This document shows positions 1-6,327 of a stretch of DNA of 11,202 nucleotides, in pieces. Both the position numbers and the translations under genes were made by a program. A model generated the notes under the pieces. It searched no databases. It saw only the letters and a list, made by a program, of their open reading frames with translations, and had not been told where the DNA came from. The DNA comes from Planctomycetaceae bacterium (lineage in GTDB: Bacteria; Planctomycetota; UBA1135; GCA-002686595): assembly GCA_013360535.1 (NCBI GenBank), contig JABWBL010000066.1, positions 1-11,202 of the forward strand, read 5' to 3'. Every line of letters begins with the position of its first letter. The stretch's first letter is position 1.

Positions 1-234
1 AGGAGCTTCGGCTTCGTCGCGCGCCGAGTCCTGTTCGAGCGCCGCGCCCGCTCCGCTCGCTGCCAGCGCGGGAGCGGTGAGGCCCTCGTCCGGAGCCGCG
101 GCTTCGAACTCGGCTTCGAGCGAGTCGTGCTCCGCCGCAGCGCTCTCGCCCGCGCTCCCCAGCATCACCCAGCCCACCGCCGACGCGACCGCCAAGGCGA
201 TCAGGGCCGCGAAGGTGAGCAGGAACTTGTTCAT
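1..234 (-). CDS. Membrane-anchored or secreted Ala/Glu-rich protein, N-terminal part only
   Basis: The gene starts at an ATG (234-232) and stays open for 78 codons to the window edge, so the C-terminus is missing. Residues 1-3 are MNK. They are followed by a hydrophobic stretch (about 4-26, FLLTFAALIALAVASAVGW) that looks like an uncleaved signal anchor or an uncleaved/cleaved signal peptide. From about residue 29 onward it is low-complexity Ala/Glu/Asp/Ser, a typical flexible extracytoplasmic linker. No domain is visible in the part present. The ATG has no clear Shine-Dalgarno sequence upstream. It reads the same way as the peroxiredoxin gene and lies 147 nt downstream of it, a spacer in which I see only a short 11-base GC palindrome (330-340). 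The function is not recognisable. The start and the membrane segment are what I can support. Confidence 0.6.
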   Translation of the reverse strand, partial: MNKFLLTFAALIALAVASAVGWVMLGSAGESAAAEHDSLEAEFEAAAPDEGLTAPALAASGAGAALEQDSARDEAEAP

Positions 235-381
235 CGGAGGGGGACGGCGAGCGACAAAAGCGCGGGGAGCAGCGACCGCCGCGGGGGCGAACGCTGCTCC
301 ACCGTACACGCTGGACGACCCGGCGCGGAGGGGCTGCCCCGGCCAGATCGCAAGGGATCGGTCAGGCGAGGGGCGAGTCGC

Positions 382-837
382 TCAGGCGAGCTTCTTGAGG
401 GCCGCCTGCACGGCCGCCATGTCGCGAGCCTTGCCGGTGTCCTCGGGCGCGTTGGCGGCCGCGAAGGCGACCTTGCCGTTCTTGTCGACGATCACCGTGC
501 CACGCTTGCAGATGAAGCCGGCGGGGTGGACGAAGTCGTACTTGGCGGCCACTTCGAGCTTCACGTCCGCGAGCAGGTCGTGCTGCAGCTTGAACTGGTT
601 CTTCCAGGCCTTGTGCGACCAGACCGAGTCGCGCGAGAGGCCGACGACGACCGTGTTCGGCGCCGTCAGCGTCATGTCGCCGGCGACCGAGCAGTTTTCC
701 TTCTCGCAGGTCGGGCTCCAGTCGAGCGGGTAGAACATCAGCACGACGTTCTTGCCCTTGTGGTCGGAGAGCTTCCACTCCTTGTCGTCCTGGGTCTTGA
801 GCGTGAAGTCCGGTGCGCTGTCGCCGACGTTGACCAT
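382..837 (-). CDS. Peroxiredoxin, BCP/AhpE-like (thioredoxin fold)
   Basis: This 151-residue protein has the normal length for a BCP/AhpE-type peroxiredoxin, which reduces hydrogen peroxide and organic hydroperoxides with thiol electrons in the cytoplasm. The N-terminus ([10 protein letters not shown]) is the usual opening of the family. The peroxidatic site is PLDWSPTC, with P37, S41 (in place of Thr) and C44. A second cysteine, C49, sits five residues later, the spacing of the resolving cysteine in BCP-type atypical 2-Cys enzymes. R112 in KRGTVIVD fits the conserved active-site arginine, and [11 protein letters not shown] (68-78) is a common family block. C110 is an extra cysteine. There is no signal peptide. 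The start is supported by AGAGGA (843-848) five bases upstream. The gene lies 73 nt downstream of the pterin dehydratase gene on the same strand and may be cotranscribed with it. The family call is firm; the electron donor and preferred peroxide are unknown. Confidence 0.93.
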   Translation of the reverse strand: MVNVGDSAPDFTLKTQDDKEWKLSDHKGKNVVLMFYPLDWSPTCEKENCSVAGDMTLTAPNTVVVGLSRDSVWSHKAWKNQFKLQHDLLADVKLEVAAKYDFVHPAGFICKRGTVIVDKNGKVAFAAANAPEDTGKARDMAAVQAALKKLA

Positions 838-910
838 GGGTGTCCTCTTGTCTTCGGATGGGTGCGCTGCGCCGGCGAAAGGCCAGGCAGCGAATGCGGG
901 GGGCCAGAGT

Positions 911-1261
911 CTAGCCCTCGCGGGCGGCGCTTTCGAGATTGGCGAGCAGGGCGTCGATCCAGCGCGCGAGCGTGAAGTCGAGCCCGGTCAGGCCGCCGGC
1001 CGAATGCGTCCAGAGCGTGACCTCGAGCTGGCCCCAGCCAACCTTCAGCTCGGGATGGTGCCACGCCGTTTCGGCGAGTGCGCCCACCGCTTGGGCGAGC
1101 GCGAGGGCCTGCGCGAAGTCCTTCGTCGCCACCTTGGTCCTCAAGCGCGCGTCGAGCACGCTCCAGCGGCTCGACAGCGTCGCGAGCGCGGCCGCGCTCT
1201 CGTCTTCCCGAAACGGCGGGCGGCCCTTCGGCCACGGTGCAAGTCGCTGCGGCGATTCCAT
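911..1261 (-). CDS. 4a-hydroxytetrahydrobiopterin dehydratase (pterin-4a-carbinolamine dehydratase)
   Basis: This 116-residue protein matches the PCD/DCoH (PhhB) family, which dehydrates 4a-hydroxytetrahydropterin so that the pterin cofactor of aromatic amino acid hydroxylases can be recycled. The family motif is complete: E64, three residues, H68-H69-P70, five residues, W76, nine residues, H86, eight residues, D95. The surrounding text ([14 protein letters not shown], then [19 protein letters not shown]) fits the catalytic helix and strand. The reading frame stays open upstream to 1369, but that extension runs through the divergent promoter and thiD start. The ATG at 1261 is chosen because AGGA (1269-1272) lies seven bases before it and the protein then has family length. 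It is divergent from thiD and upstream of the peroxiredoxin gene. No aromatic hydroxylase is in the window. Some PCD-like proteins have been proposed to act in molybdopterin metabolism, so a role other than tetrahydrobiopterin recycling is possible. Confidence 0.9.
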   Translation of the reverse strand: MESPQRLAPWPKGRPPFREDESAAALATLSSRWSVLDARLRTKVATKDFAQALALAQAVGALAETAWHHPELKVGWGQLEVTLWTHSAGGLTGLDFTLARWIDALLANLESAAREG

Positions 1262-1268
1262 GCCAGCA

Positions 1269-1272
1269 TCCT
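1269..1272 (-). promoter_or_regulatory. Shine-Dalgarno site fixing the pterin dehydratase start
   Basis: AGGA on the minus strand lies seven bases upstream of the ATG at 1261. It is the reason for preferring this start over the upstream ATG at 1369 in the same open frame. Confidence 0.5.
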
Positions 1273-1290
1273 GGCGTGGGCGCGCTCGGG

Positions 1291-1300
1291 AATACACTCC
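1291..1300. promoter_or_regulatory. AT-rich island in the dehydratase/thiD divergent spacer, candidate shared -10 region
   Basis: The 43-nt spacer 1262-1304 is GC-rich except for AATACACT. On the plus strand TACACT (1293-1298) matches four of six bases of the TATAAT consensus, including the second and last. Transcription starting about seven bases downstream would begin near the A of the thiD ATG (1305), which has no Shine-Dalgarno sequence, so thiD could be leaderless. On the minus strand the same bases read AGTGTATT, a weaker -10 for the dehydratase. I see no good -35 box in either direction. This is inference from base composition and consensus only. Confidence 0.3.
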
Positions 1301-1304
1301 GCGC

Positions 1305-2126
1305 ATGTCCCCCACTCCCAAGGTCGCGCTCTCGATCGCGGGCTCCGACCCGTCCGGCGGCGCCGGCATTCAGGCCGATCTCAAGGCTTTTTCCGCGCTC
1401 GGCGTCTACGGCGCAGCGGCGATCACGAGCCTGACCGCGCAGAACACGCGTGAAGTGCGCGCGATCCACGATGCGCCACCGGAGTTCGTCGCGCACGAGC
1501 TCGACTGCGTGTACGAGGACCTCGAGGTCGCGGCGACGAAGGTCGGGATGCTCTCGAGCGCGGCGCTGATCGCGACGGTGGCCACGCGCTTGCGTGCGCA
1601 CGCGGCGCGCAACGTCGTCGTCGATCCGGTGATGGTCGCGAAGTCGGGAGCGAAGCTCCTGCGCGACGACGCGGTCGAGGCGTTACGGCGCGAGCTCCTG
1701 CCGCTCGCGAGCGTTCTCACGCCGAACCTGCCGGAGGCGGCGGTGTTGCTCGGAACCTCTGAAGCGGAGGTTCTCGCGGCACCGGAGCGTGCTTGTGAGC
1801 GACTCCACGCACTCGGAGCGCGCGCGATCGTGCTCAAGGGTGGCCACGCCGGTGGCGAGCGCTCCGACGACCTCGTGTTCGATGGCGAGCGATTCCAACG
1901 CCTCGAAGCCACGCGCACGGCGAGTCGCAACACGCACGGCACGGGCTGCACGTTCTCGGCGGCGCTCGCGGCGCTGCTCGCTCGCGGAAACAGCGTGATT
2001 TTGGCCGCAGAAGGCGCCAAGCGCTTCGTGAGCGCGGCGATCGTGGCCTCGAAGGACTGGAAGCTCGGCCACGGGCACGGACCGGTCCACCACTTCCACG
2101 CGCTGTGGCGCGAAGGGACGAACTGA
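1305..2126 (+). CDS. thiD: Hydroxymethylpyrimidine/phosphomethylpyrimidine kinase
   Basis: The 273-residue product is a ribokinase-fold ThiD. It phosphorylates 4-amino-5-hydroxymethyl-2-methylpyrimidine twice, giving HMP-PP for thiamin phosphate synthase in the cytoplasm. The diagnostic blocks are all present and in order: GSDPSGGAGIQADLK (13-27, substrate-binding start), SLTAQNT (42-48), DPVMVAKSG (107-115), TPNLPEA (139-145), VLKGGH (176-181), THGTGC (210-215, anion hole with C215) and GPVHHF (259-264). The frame is open further upstream, to 939, but the family N-terminus begins at the ATG at 1305 (MSPTPKVALSIAGSD). No Shine-Dalgarno sequence precedes that ATG, which fits a leaderless or very short-leader transcript. 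The stop codon overlaps the start of the next gene (TGATG at 2124-2128). No other thiamin gene is nearby, and I see no TPP riboswitch, for which the 43-nt upstream spacer leaves no room. Confidence 0.95.
   Translation: MSPTPKVALSIAGSDPSGGAGIQADLKAFSALGVYGAAAITSLTAQNTREVRAIHDAPPEFVAHELDCVYEDLEVAATKVGMLSSAALIATVATRLRAHAARNVVVDPVMVAKSGAKLLRDDAVEALRRELLPLASVLTPNLPEAAVLLGTSEAEVLAAPERACERLHALGARAIVLKGGHAGGERSDDLVFDGERFQRLEATRTASRNTHGTGCTFSAALAALLARGNSVILAAEGAKRFVSAAIVASKDWKLGHGHGPVHHFHALWREGTN
2113..2118 (+). promoter_or_regulatory. Shine-Dalgarno site for the GH36-like gene, inside thiD
   Basis: AAGGGA lies inside the last thiD codons, seven bases before the ATG at 2126. It favours that ATG over the in-frame GTG at 2105, which has no such sequence before it. 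With the TGATG overlap it suggests translational coupling to thiD. Confidence 0.5.
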
Positions 2127-4270
2127 TGCTCGCGACGTTGCTTCTGCTCGGCGGTGGACTGCTCGACCAGCTTCCGAAAGGCCCGGCGAGCCCGCCGCGC
2201 GCGAGTGGCGACTGGCTCTTGCATCGGGCCGACGCGAAGGCGCAAGCGTGGGCGAGCGACGCGCGCACGGTGGTGCTCTCCAACGGCCTCGTCGCGCGCA
2301 CGTTCGTGGTCGAGCCGGATGTCGCGTGCATCGGTTTCGACGATCTCGTTTCGGAACGTGCGCTGCTGCGCGCGATCGAACCCGAGGCGCGCGCGGTCGT
2401 CGACGGCGTCGAGGTGCGAGTCGGTGGGATGCTCTCGAACGCCGATCGCGCCTACCTGCGGCCCGCGGACGTCGCGAAGCTCGAGCTCGATCCCGCGGCG
2501 CTGCATTGCACGGCCGTGCGGACCGGCACGATTCCCGCACCGTTCGAGTGGAAACGCGTGCGGCATGCCGCCGAATTGCCCTGGCCTCCGCCGGGAACGC
2601 GCCTGACGTTCGTGTTCGAGGGCGCGCTGACGTTCGAGGTGCACTACGACCTGTACGACGGGCTTCCGCTCGTCTCGAAGAGCGTCGAGATCGTCAATTC
2701 CGGGCCGAAGCCCGTGCGGATCGACACGCTCGAGGTCGAGCGGCTCGCGTTCGTCGAGGCCGAGGGCACGGTCGAACCGCAGGAGCACTGGCGCCGCCCG
2801 GACCTGCACGTCGAGAGCGATTTCGCCTTCCACGGCATGTCGAACGTGTCCGCGGACGTCACCAACCGCTGGCTGCCCGATCCGAGGTACGGCACGCAGG
2901 TGAGCTACGCGCTCGCGACGCCGTGCCTGCTCGTGTCGAGCTATCCCGTCGGTCCCGCGGCGACGCTCGCGAAGGCCGAGCGGTTCACGAGCTACCGCGT
3001 GCACGAGCTCGTGCTCGACGGCTCCGAGCGCGAGCGCAACGGCCTCGCGCAGCGCCGCATGTACCGCACGCTCGCTCCGTGGGTCACCGAGAACCCGCTG
3101 ATGATGCACGTGCGCGATGCACGGCCCGAGGCGGTGAAGGTCGCCATCGACCAGTGCGCCGCCGTCGGCTTCGAGATGGCGATCCTGTCGTTCGGGTCGG
3201 GATTCGACATCGAGAACCGGAACCTCGAGAACCTCGCGCGCGCGCAGGAGCTCGTGGCCTACGCGCGCGAGCGCGGCGTCGAGCTCGGCAGTTACTCGCT
3301 GCTCGCGAGCCGCTCCGTCGCTCCCGAACACGACGTGCTCGACCGCGAGACGCTCAAGCCCGGCAAGGCCTACTTCGGCAACTCGCCGTGCCTCGAGAGC
3401 GCCTGGGGCCGCGACTATTTCGCTCACCTGCGATCCTTCTACGCGAGCTCCGGCTTCCGTGTGCTCGAGCACGATGGCTCCTATCCCGGCGACACGTGCG
3501 CGTCGACCTCGCATCCCGGCCACGTGGGTTTCGAGGATTCCCAGTGGCGGCAGTTCGAGGCGATCCGGCGCTTCTACGGCTGGTGCCGCGGCGAGGGCAT
3601 CTTCCTCAACGTGCCGGACTGGTACTTCCTGAACGGCTCGAACAAGACCGGCATGGGCTACCGCGAGACCAACTGGTCGCTGCCGCGCTCGGAGCAGCTC
3701 TTGCACGCGCGCCAGAACATCTTCGACGGCACGTGGACGAAGGCGCCGAGCATGGGCTGGATGTTCGTGCCGCTGACCGAGTACCACGGCGGCGGCGCGG
3801 CGGCGACGCTCGAGCCTTTGTCGGAACACCTCGCCGATTACGAGCGCCATCTCGCGACGAACCTCGGCGCCGGCGTGCAGGCCTGCTGGCGCGGGCCGCG
3901 GCTCTTCGACACCGACACGACGCGCGAGCTCGTCGCGAAATGGGTCACGTGGTTCAAGCGCCATCGCCGCGTGCTCGAGAGCGACCTCGTGCACGTGCGC
4001 CGCGCCGACGGACGCGACCTCGACGGCTGGCTGCACGTCGATCCGCTCGGGGACGAGCGGGCGCTGGCGATGGTCTTCAACCCGCTCGACGTCGAGCGCA
4101 CGCGCGAGCTGGAATTCCCGCTGTATTACGCAGGACTCGAAGGCACGGTGCGCGTGAGCGAGCGCGATGGATCGGAGCGCGAGGTCGTGCTCGACGGACG
4201 CTCCCGCGTGCGCCTCGAGCTCACGCTGCCGCCGCACGGGTTCACCTGGCTCACTTTCCGAGCAAGATGA
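2126..4270 (+). CDS. GH36-like putative glycoside hydrolase (alpha-galactosidase-like)
   Basis: The 714-residue protein resembles a family common in Planctomycetota and annotated as alpha-galactosidase or enterotoxin. The apparent architecture, inferred from length and composition, is an N-terminal beta-sandwich (about 40-310), a TIM-barrel core (about 320-620, from MMHVRDARPEAVKVAIDQCA at 326) and a C-terminal beta domain (about 625-714) ending in GFTWLTF. Family-like blocks are LSNGLVARTF, EHDGSYPGD (D450, D456), NVPDWYFLNGSNK (D498), PLTEYHGGG (E552) and ACWRGPRLFDTD (586-597). D450 and D498 are plausible catalytic acids by analogy with clan GH-D; this is inference. Residues 1-13 are hydrophobic (MLATLLLLGGGLL) but lack a basic n-region, so export is likely but not certain. 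An in-frame GTG at 2105 would add seven residues; the ATG at 2126 is preferred for its Shine-Dalgarno site and the one-base overlap with thiD. The sugar substrate is not predictable. It converges with the DUF1326-like gene, 27 nt away. Confidence 0.75.
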   Translation: MLATLLLLGGGLLDQLPKGPASPPRASGDWLLHRADAKAQAWASDARTVVLSNGLVARTFVVEPDVACIGFDDLVSERALLRAIEPEARAVVDGVEVRVGGMLSNADRAYLRPADVAKLELDPAALHCTAVRTGTIPAPFEWKRVRHAAELPWPPPGTRLTFVFEGALTFEVHYDLYDGLPLVSKSVEIVNSGPKPVRIDTLEVERLAFVEAEGTVEPQEHWRRPDLHVESDFAFHGMSNVSADVTNRWLPDPRYGTQVSYALATPCLLVSSYPVGPAATLAKAERFTSYRVHELVLDGSERERNGLAQRRMYRTLAPWVTENPLMMHVRDARPEAVKVAIDQCAAVGFEMAILSFGSGFDIENRNLENLARAQELVAYARERGVELGSYSLLASRSVAPEHDVLDRETLKPGKAYFGNSPCLESAWGRDYFAHLRSFYASSGFRVLEHDGSYPGDTCASTSHPGHVGFEDSQWRQFEAIRRFYGWCRGEGIFLNVPDWYFLNGSNKTGMGYRETNWSLPRSEQLLHARQNIFDGTWTKAPSMGWMFVPLTEYHGGGAAATLEPLSEHLADYERHLATNLGAGVQACWRGPRLFDTDTTRELVAKWVTWFKRHRRVLESDLVHVRRADGRDLDGWLHVDPLGDERALAMVFNPLDVERTRELEFPLYYAGLEGTVRVSERDGSEREVVLDGRSRVRLELTLPPHGFTWLTFRAR

Positions 4271-4297
4271 GCCCGAGCCAAGAGACCGACTCGCGGA

Positions 4298-5059
4298 CTA
4301 CTGAACCTTCGAGAGCGCCGCCGCGCGCGACGGCTGCGTGCAGCACGAGCCGCCGGGAGCCGCGCTCTCGGCCTTCGCCTGCAGGCCGAACGTGCCCGTG
4401 AAGGCGTCGTTGCGGTCGCGGTTCTCGAAAGCGCGCGCGAGGCGCGTCTCGTTCCACACGAAACGTTCGGTGTTGCCGACGACCTTGCCCGTGATCGTCG
4501 CGAACGGCTGGTACCAGACGTCGTAGGGCATCTTGCAGCACTCGCGGTCGGGCAGGAGCCCGCCGTCGAGCGACAGCACGTCGCCCGCGCGCGCCGAATA
4601 ACGCTCGCCATCGAACTTGACGTCGACCGGCAGCGTCTCGACCTCGATCACGGACCCGAGTGCACTCGCGCAGCGCGCCTTGACCCACTCGACCGCCGTC
4701 TCCCGCTGCTCGGCGCTCGCCTGCGCGTCGACGTAGATCACGCTCTTGCGCGACGCGCCCTGCACGAGGTTCTCCTCGGACGCGACCGCCACCATCACGT
4801 CGACACCTTCGAGCGACGTGCCCGCGATGCGGCCTTGCTCGAAGTGCCACGCGAGCACGGCCTCGCGGCCCTGCGTCACGAGTTCCGAGTTGTAGTGGCA
4901 CGCGCCGGCGAACACGCTCGCCGTGCGGGCCTCGACGTACTGGCCGCTGGGTTCGATGTCCGCTTCGGGGCAGGAGAAGCCGCAGCAGCTCTCGCCGCGC
5001 AGGAAACGCAGGCCGAGGGCGGCGGAGGTGGCGAGCACGAGCGTGAGGACGACTTTCAT
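4298..5059 (-). CDS. DUF1326-like exported protein with three vicinal cysteine pairs
   Basis: The 253-residue product starts with MKVVLTLVLATSAALGLRFL, a signal peptide or anchor, followed at once by CCGFSC (C25, C26, C30). Residues about 38-225 resemble the DUF1326 family, of unknown function: GQYVEARTASVFAGACHYNSE (around C54-H55), AVLAWHFEQGRIAGTSLEGV, a DAQASAEQRE block near 111-120, and ECCKMPYDVWYQP (C174, C175). A further pair, C239-C240, lies in the Ala/Ser/Gly-rich tail. Nine cysteines, six of them in CC pairs, on a probably exported protein suggest metal or redox binding; this is inference. The start is the ATG at 5059, preceded at four bases by AGGAGG (5064-5069); the frame is open to 5200 but that extension is Arg/Pro-rich and overlaps the upstream gene. 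It is the last gene of the molybdenum hydroxylase operon. Overlap of the upstream TAG with its Shine-Dalgarno site suggests coupled translation. Confidence 0.82.
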   Translation of the reverse strand: MKVVLTLVLATSAALGLRFLRGESCCGFSCPEADIEPSGQYVEARTASVFAGACHYNSELVTQGREAVLAWHFEQGRIAGTSLEGVDVMVAVASEENLVQGASRKSVIYVDAQASAEQRETAVEWVKARCASALGSVIEVETLPVDVKFDGERYSARAGDVLSLDGGLLPDRECCKMPYDVWYQPFATITGKVVGNTERFVWNETRLARAFENRDRNDAFTGTFGLQAKAESAAPGGSCCTQPSRAAALSKVQ

Positions 5060-5063
5060 GGCG

Positions 5064-5069
5064 CCTCCT
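5064..5069 (-). promoter_or_regulatory. Shine-Dalgarno site overlapping the stop codon of the upstream gene
   Basis: AGGAGG on the minus strand lies four bases before the ATG at 5059. Its first two bases are the last two of the TAG stop (5070-5068) of the 83-residue gene, giving TAGGAGG. This is an arrangement expected for reinitiation-type coupling. Confidence 0.75.
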
Positions 5070-5319
5070 AGGCTACCCCGCCTTCGCCCGCCTGGGGTTG
5101 GGGCCCAAAAATCGGCTTGAAGCACACGCGTTCGCGCGTGCAGTCGTCGGGGTGCACGAGGTCGCGATCGGGACCGACTCGATCGCAGGTGCGGTTGCAC
5201 CAGCAGTCGTTCGAGTTGTCGATCACGTCGCTCGCGGTCATCGGAGCCGAGGTCAGGAAGAAGTACTTCTTGCTGCGGATCTCGGCGCAGATCGGGCTGG
5301 AGAGCGGAGTCGGTTGCAT
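5068..5319 (-). CDS. Small cysteine-rich protein of unknown function in a molybdenum hydroxylase operon
   Basis: The product is 83 residues with cysteines at 11, 39, 41, 45, 60 and 66. The distinctive stretches are SPICAEIRSKKYFFL (8-22), DVIDNSNDCWCNRTC (31-45) and VGPDRDLVHPDDC (48-60). There is no signal peptide or membrane segment. That it is a real gene is supported by AGGAGA (5326-5331) six bases before the ATG, by its stop forming part of the next gene's Shine-Dalgarno sequence, and by spacers of only 10 and 8 nt. The organised C-W-C-x3-C spacing is unlike the Arg/Ala/Pro-rich shadow frames nearby. I have an impression of similar short proteins beside xanthine-dehydrogenase-like genes elsewhere but cannot verify it. 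Possible roles are metal or cluster binding, assembly of the Mo enzyme, or an electron-transfer partner; none is demonstrated by the sequence. Confidence 0.8.
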   Translation of the reverse strand: MQPTPLSSPICAEIRSKKYFFLTSAPMTASDVIDNSNDCWCNRTCDRVGPDRDLVHPDDCTRERVCFKPIFGPQPQAGEGGVA

Positions 5320-5325
5320 CGGGGT

Positions 5326-5331
5326 TCTCCT
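5326..5331 (-). promoter_or_regulatory. Shine-Dalgarno site overlapping the FAD-subunit stop codon
   Basis: AGGAGA on the minus strand lies six bases before the ATG at 5319. The TAG stop of the FAD subunit (5332-5330) supplies its first two bases, the same punctuation as at the next junction downstream. Confidence 0.7.
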
Positions 5332-6325
5332 AGGCCGAAGCCAGCTTGGTGAGGGCCTTCGCGATCAGTCCCTTGGCGAGCGGCAGCTTGTAGGCGTTGT
5401 GCGCGAGCGGCTCCGCGCCCTCGAGCGCGAGCTCGCCCACGACACGGCACGTTTCCGCGTCGAGCTTGCGCCCGACGAGCGCCTTTTCGGCCTTCTCGCA
5501 GCGCCACGGCACCGGCGCGACACCCCCGAGCACGAGCCGCGCCTCGGTCACCTTGCCGCCGTCGAGCTTGAGCGCCGCCGCGACCGCCGCGAGCGCGAAG
5601 TCGTAGCTCGAACGCTCGCGGAACTTCACGTACGTGCTCTTCCAGCCCGCCATCGCCGGCACGTCGACGCGCACGAGCACCTCATCGGGCGCGAGCACGT
5701 TCTCGCGCGTCACCGCACCTTCGCTCGGCAGCGTGAAGAAGCGCTCGAGCTCGACGGTGCGTTCGCCCTTCTTGCCGCGGATCAGCGCCGTCGCACCGGC
5801 CGCGACGAGCGCGGGCGCGAGGTCGGACGGATGCACGATGTAGCTCGGTCCGCCGCCGAGGATCGCGTTGTACTTGTTGAGCCCGCCGTAGGCGAAGCAC
5901 TCGGCGCCGCCCTTCTTGATGCAGACGGCCTGCTCGTGGCGGTAGTACCAGCACCGCGGCCGCTGGCACAGGTTGCCACCGACCGTGCCTTGGTTGCGGA
6001 TCTGCGTCGAGCCGACGGAGCCCGCGGCTTCGGCGATCATCGTGTGGCTCGCTCGCAGGCTCGTGTTCTCCTCGAGCGCCGCGAGCGTGACGAGCGCGCC
6101 GATCTGCCAGCCACTCGCCTGCGGCCTCAGGTCCGCGAGCCCCGGCACGCCCTTCAGGTTCACGACCTGCTCGGGCTCGACCAGATGCTCCTTCAGCTCG
6201 CCGAGCAAGTCCTGTCCGCCCGCGAGCACCTTGACGCGGTCGCGTGTCTTCAGGTCTCGCGGCCCGGGGAGCAGCTCGACGACTTGCTCGAGCGACGTCG
6301 GCATCACGTAGGTGAAGTTCTTCAT
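5330..6325 (-). CDS. Molybdenum hydroxylase FAD-binding subunit, PaoB type with extra Fe-S cysteines
   Basis: The 331-residue product is the medium subunit of a xanthine dehydrogenase/aldehyde oxidase-family enzyme (CoxM/PaoB fold), which passes electrons from the Fe-S clusters to FAD. The PCMH-type FAD domain spans about 1-220, with VLAGGQDLLGELKEHL (33-48) and TVGGNLCQ (114-121) in the flavin-binding positions; the CO dehydrogenase flavoprotein C-terminal domain follows. C120, C125, C135 and C143 lie in QRPRCWYYRHEQAVCIKKGGAEC-like text, followed by AILGGGPSYIVHPSDLA. This matches PaoB and similar subunits, which bind an additional 4Fe-4S cluster. The start is the ATG at 6325: AAGGG (6332-6336) lies six bases upstream within the last codons of the catalytic subunit gene, and only two bases separate stop and start. 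No export signal is present, so it would cross the membrane with the Tat-bearing small subunit. Confidence 0.94.
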   Translation of the reverse strand: MKNFTYVMPTSLEQVVELLPGPRDLKTRDRVKVLAGGQDLLGELKEHLVEPEQVVNLKGVPGLADLRPQASGWQIGALVTLAALEENTSLRASHTMIAEAAGSVGSTQIRNQGTVGGNLCQRPRCWYYRHEQAVCIKKGGAECFAYGGLNKYNAILGGGPSYIVHPSDLAPALVAAGATALIRGKKGERTVELERFFTLPSEGAVTRENVLAPDEVLVRVDVPAMAGWKSTYVKFRERSSYDFALAAVAAALKLDGGKVTEARLVLGGVAPVPWRCEKAEKALVGRKLDAETCRVVGELALEGAEPLAHNAYKLPLAKGLIAKALTKLASA

Positions 6326-6327
6326 CG

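Noticed and set aside
362..390. A direct repeat TCAGGCGAG at 362-370 and 382-390 near the peroxiredoxin stop
   Set aside because: Nine bases in two copies with GC-rich content; no mobile-element or attachment-site context around it.
127..975. A plus-strand open frame of 282 codons across the peroxiredoxin region
   Set aside because: It is antisense to a peroxiredoxin with intact active site and Shine-Dalgarno sequence; the composition is that of a GC-driven shadow frame.
1262..1304. A TPP riboswitch ahead of thiD
   Set aside because: The upstream spacer is too short for a TPP aptamer, and no THI-box-like sequence is visible near it.
1406..4237. A 943-codon open frame on the minus strand, antisense to thiD and the GH36-like gene
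   Set aside because: Its sequence is Arg/Ala/His/Glu-rich low complexity with no family motif, while the plus strand encodes ThiD and a glycosidase with clear motifs in order. High GC at third positions removes stop codons from the antisense frame.
4271..4297. A bidirectional terminator between the converging GH36-like and DUF1326-like genes
   Set aside because: The 27-nt spacer shows no stem-loop and no T-run in either direction.
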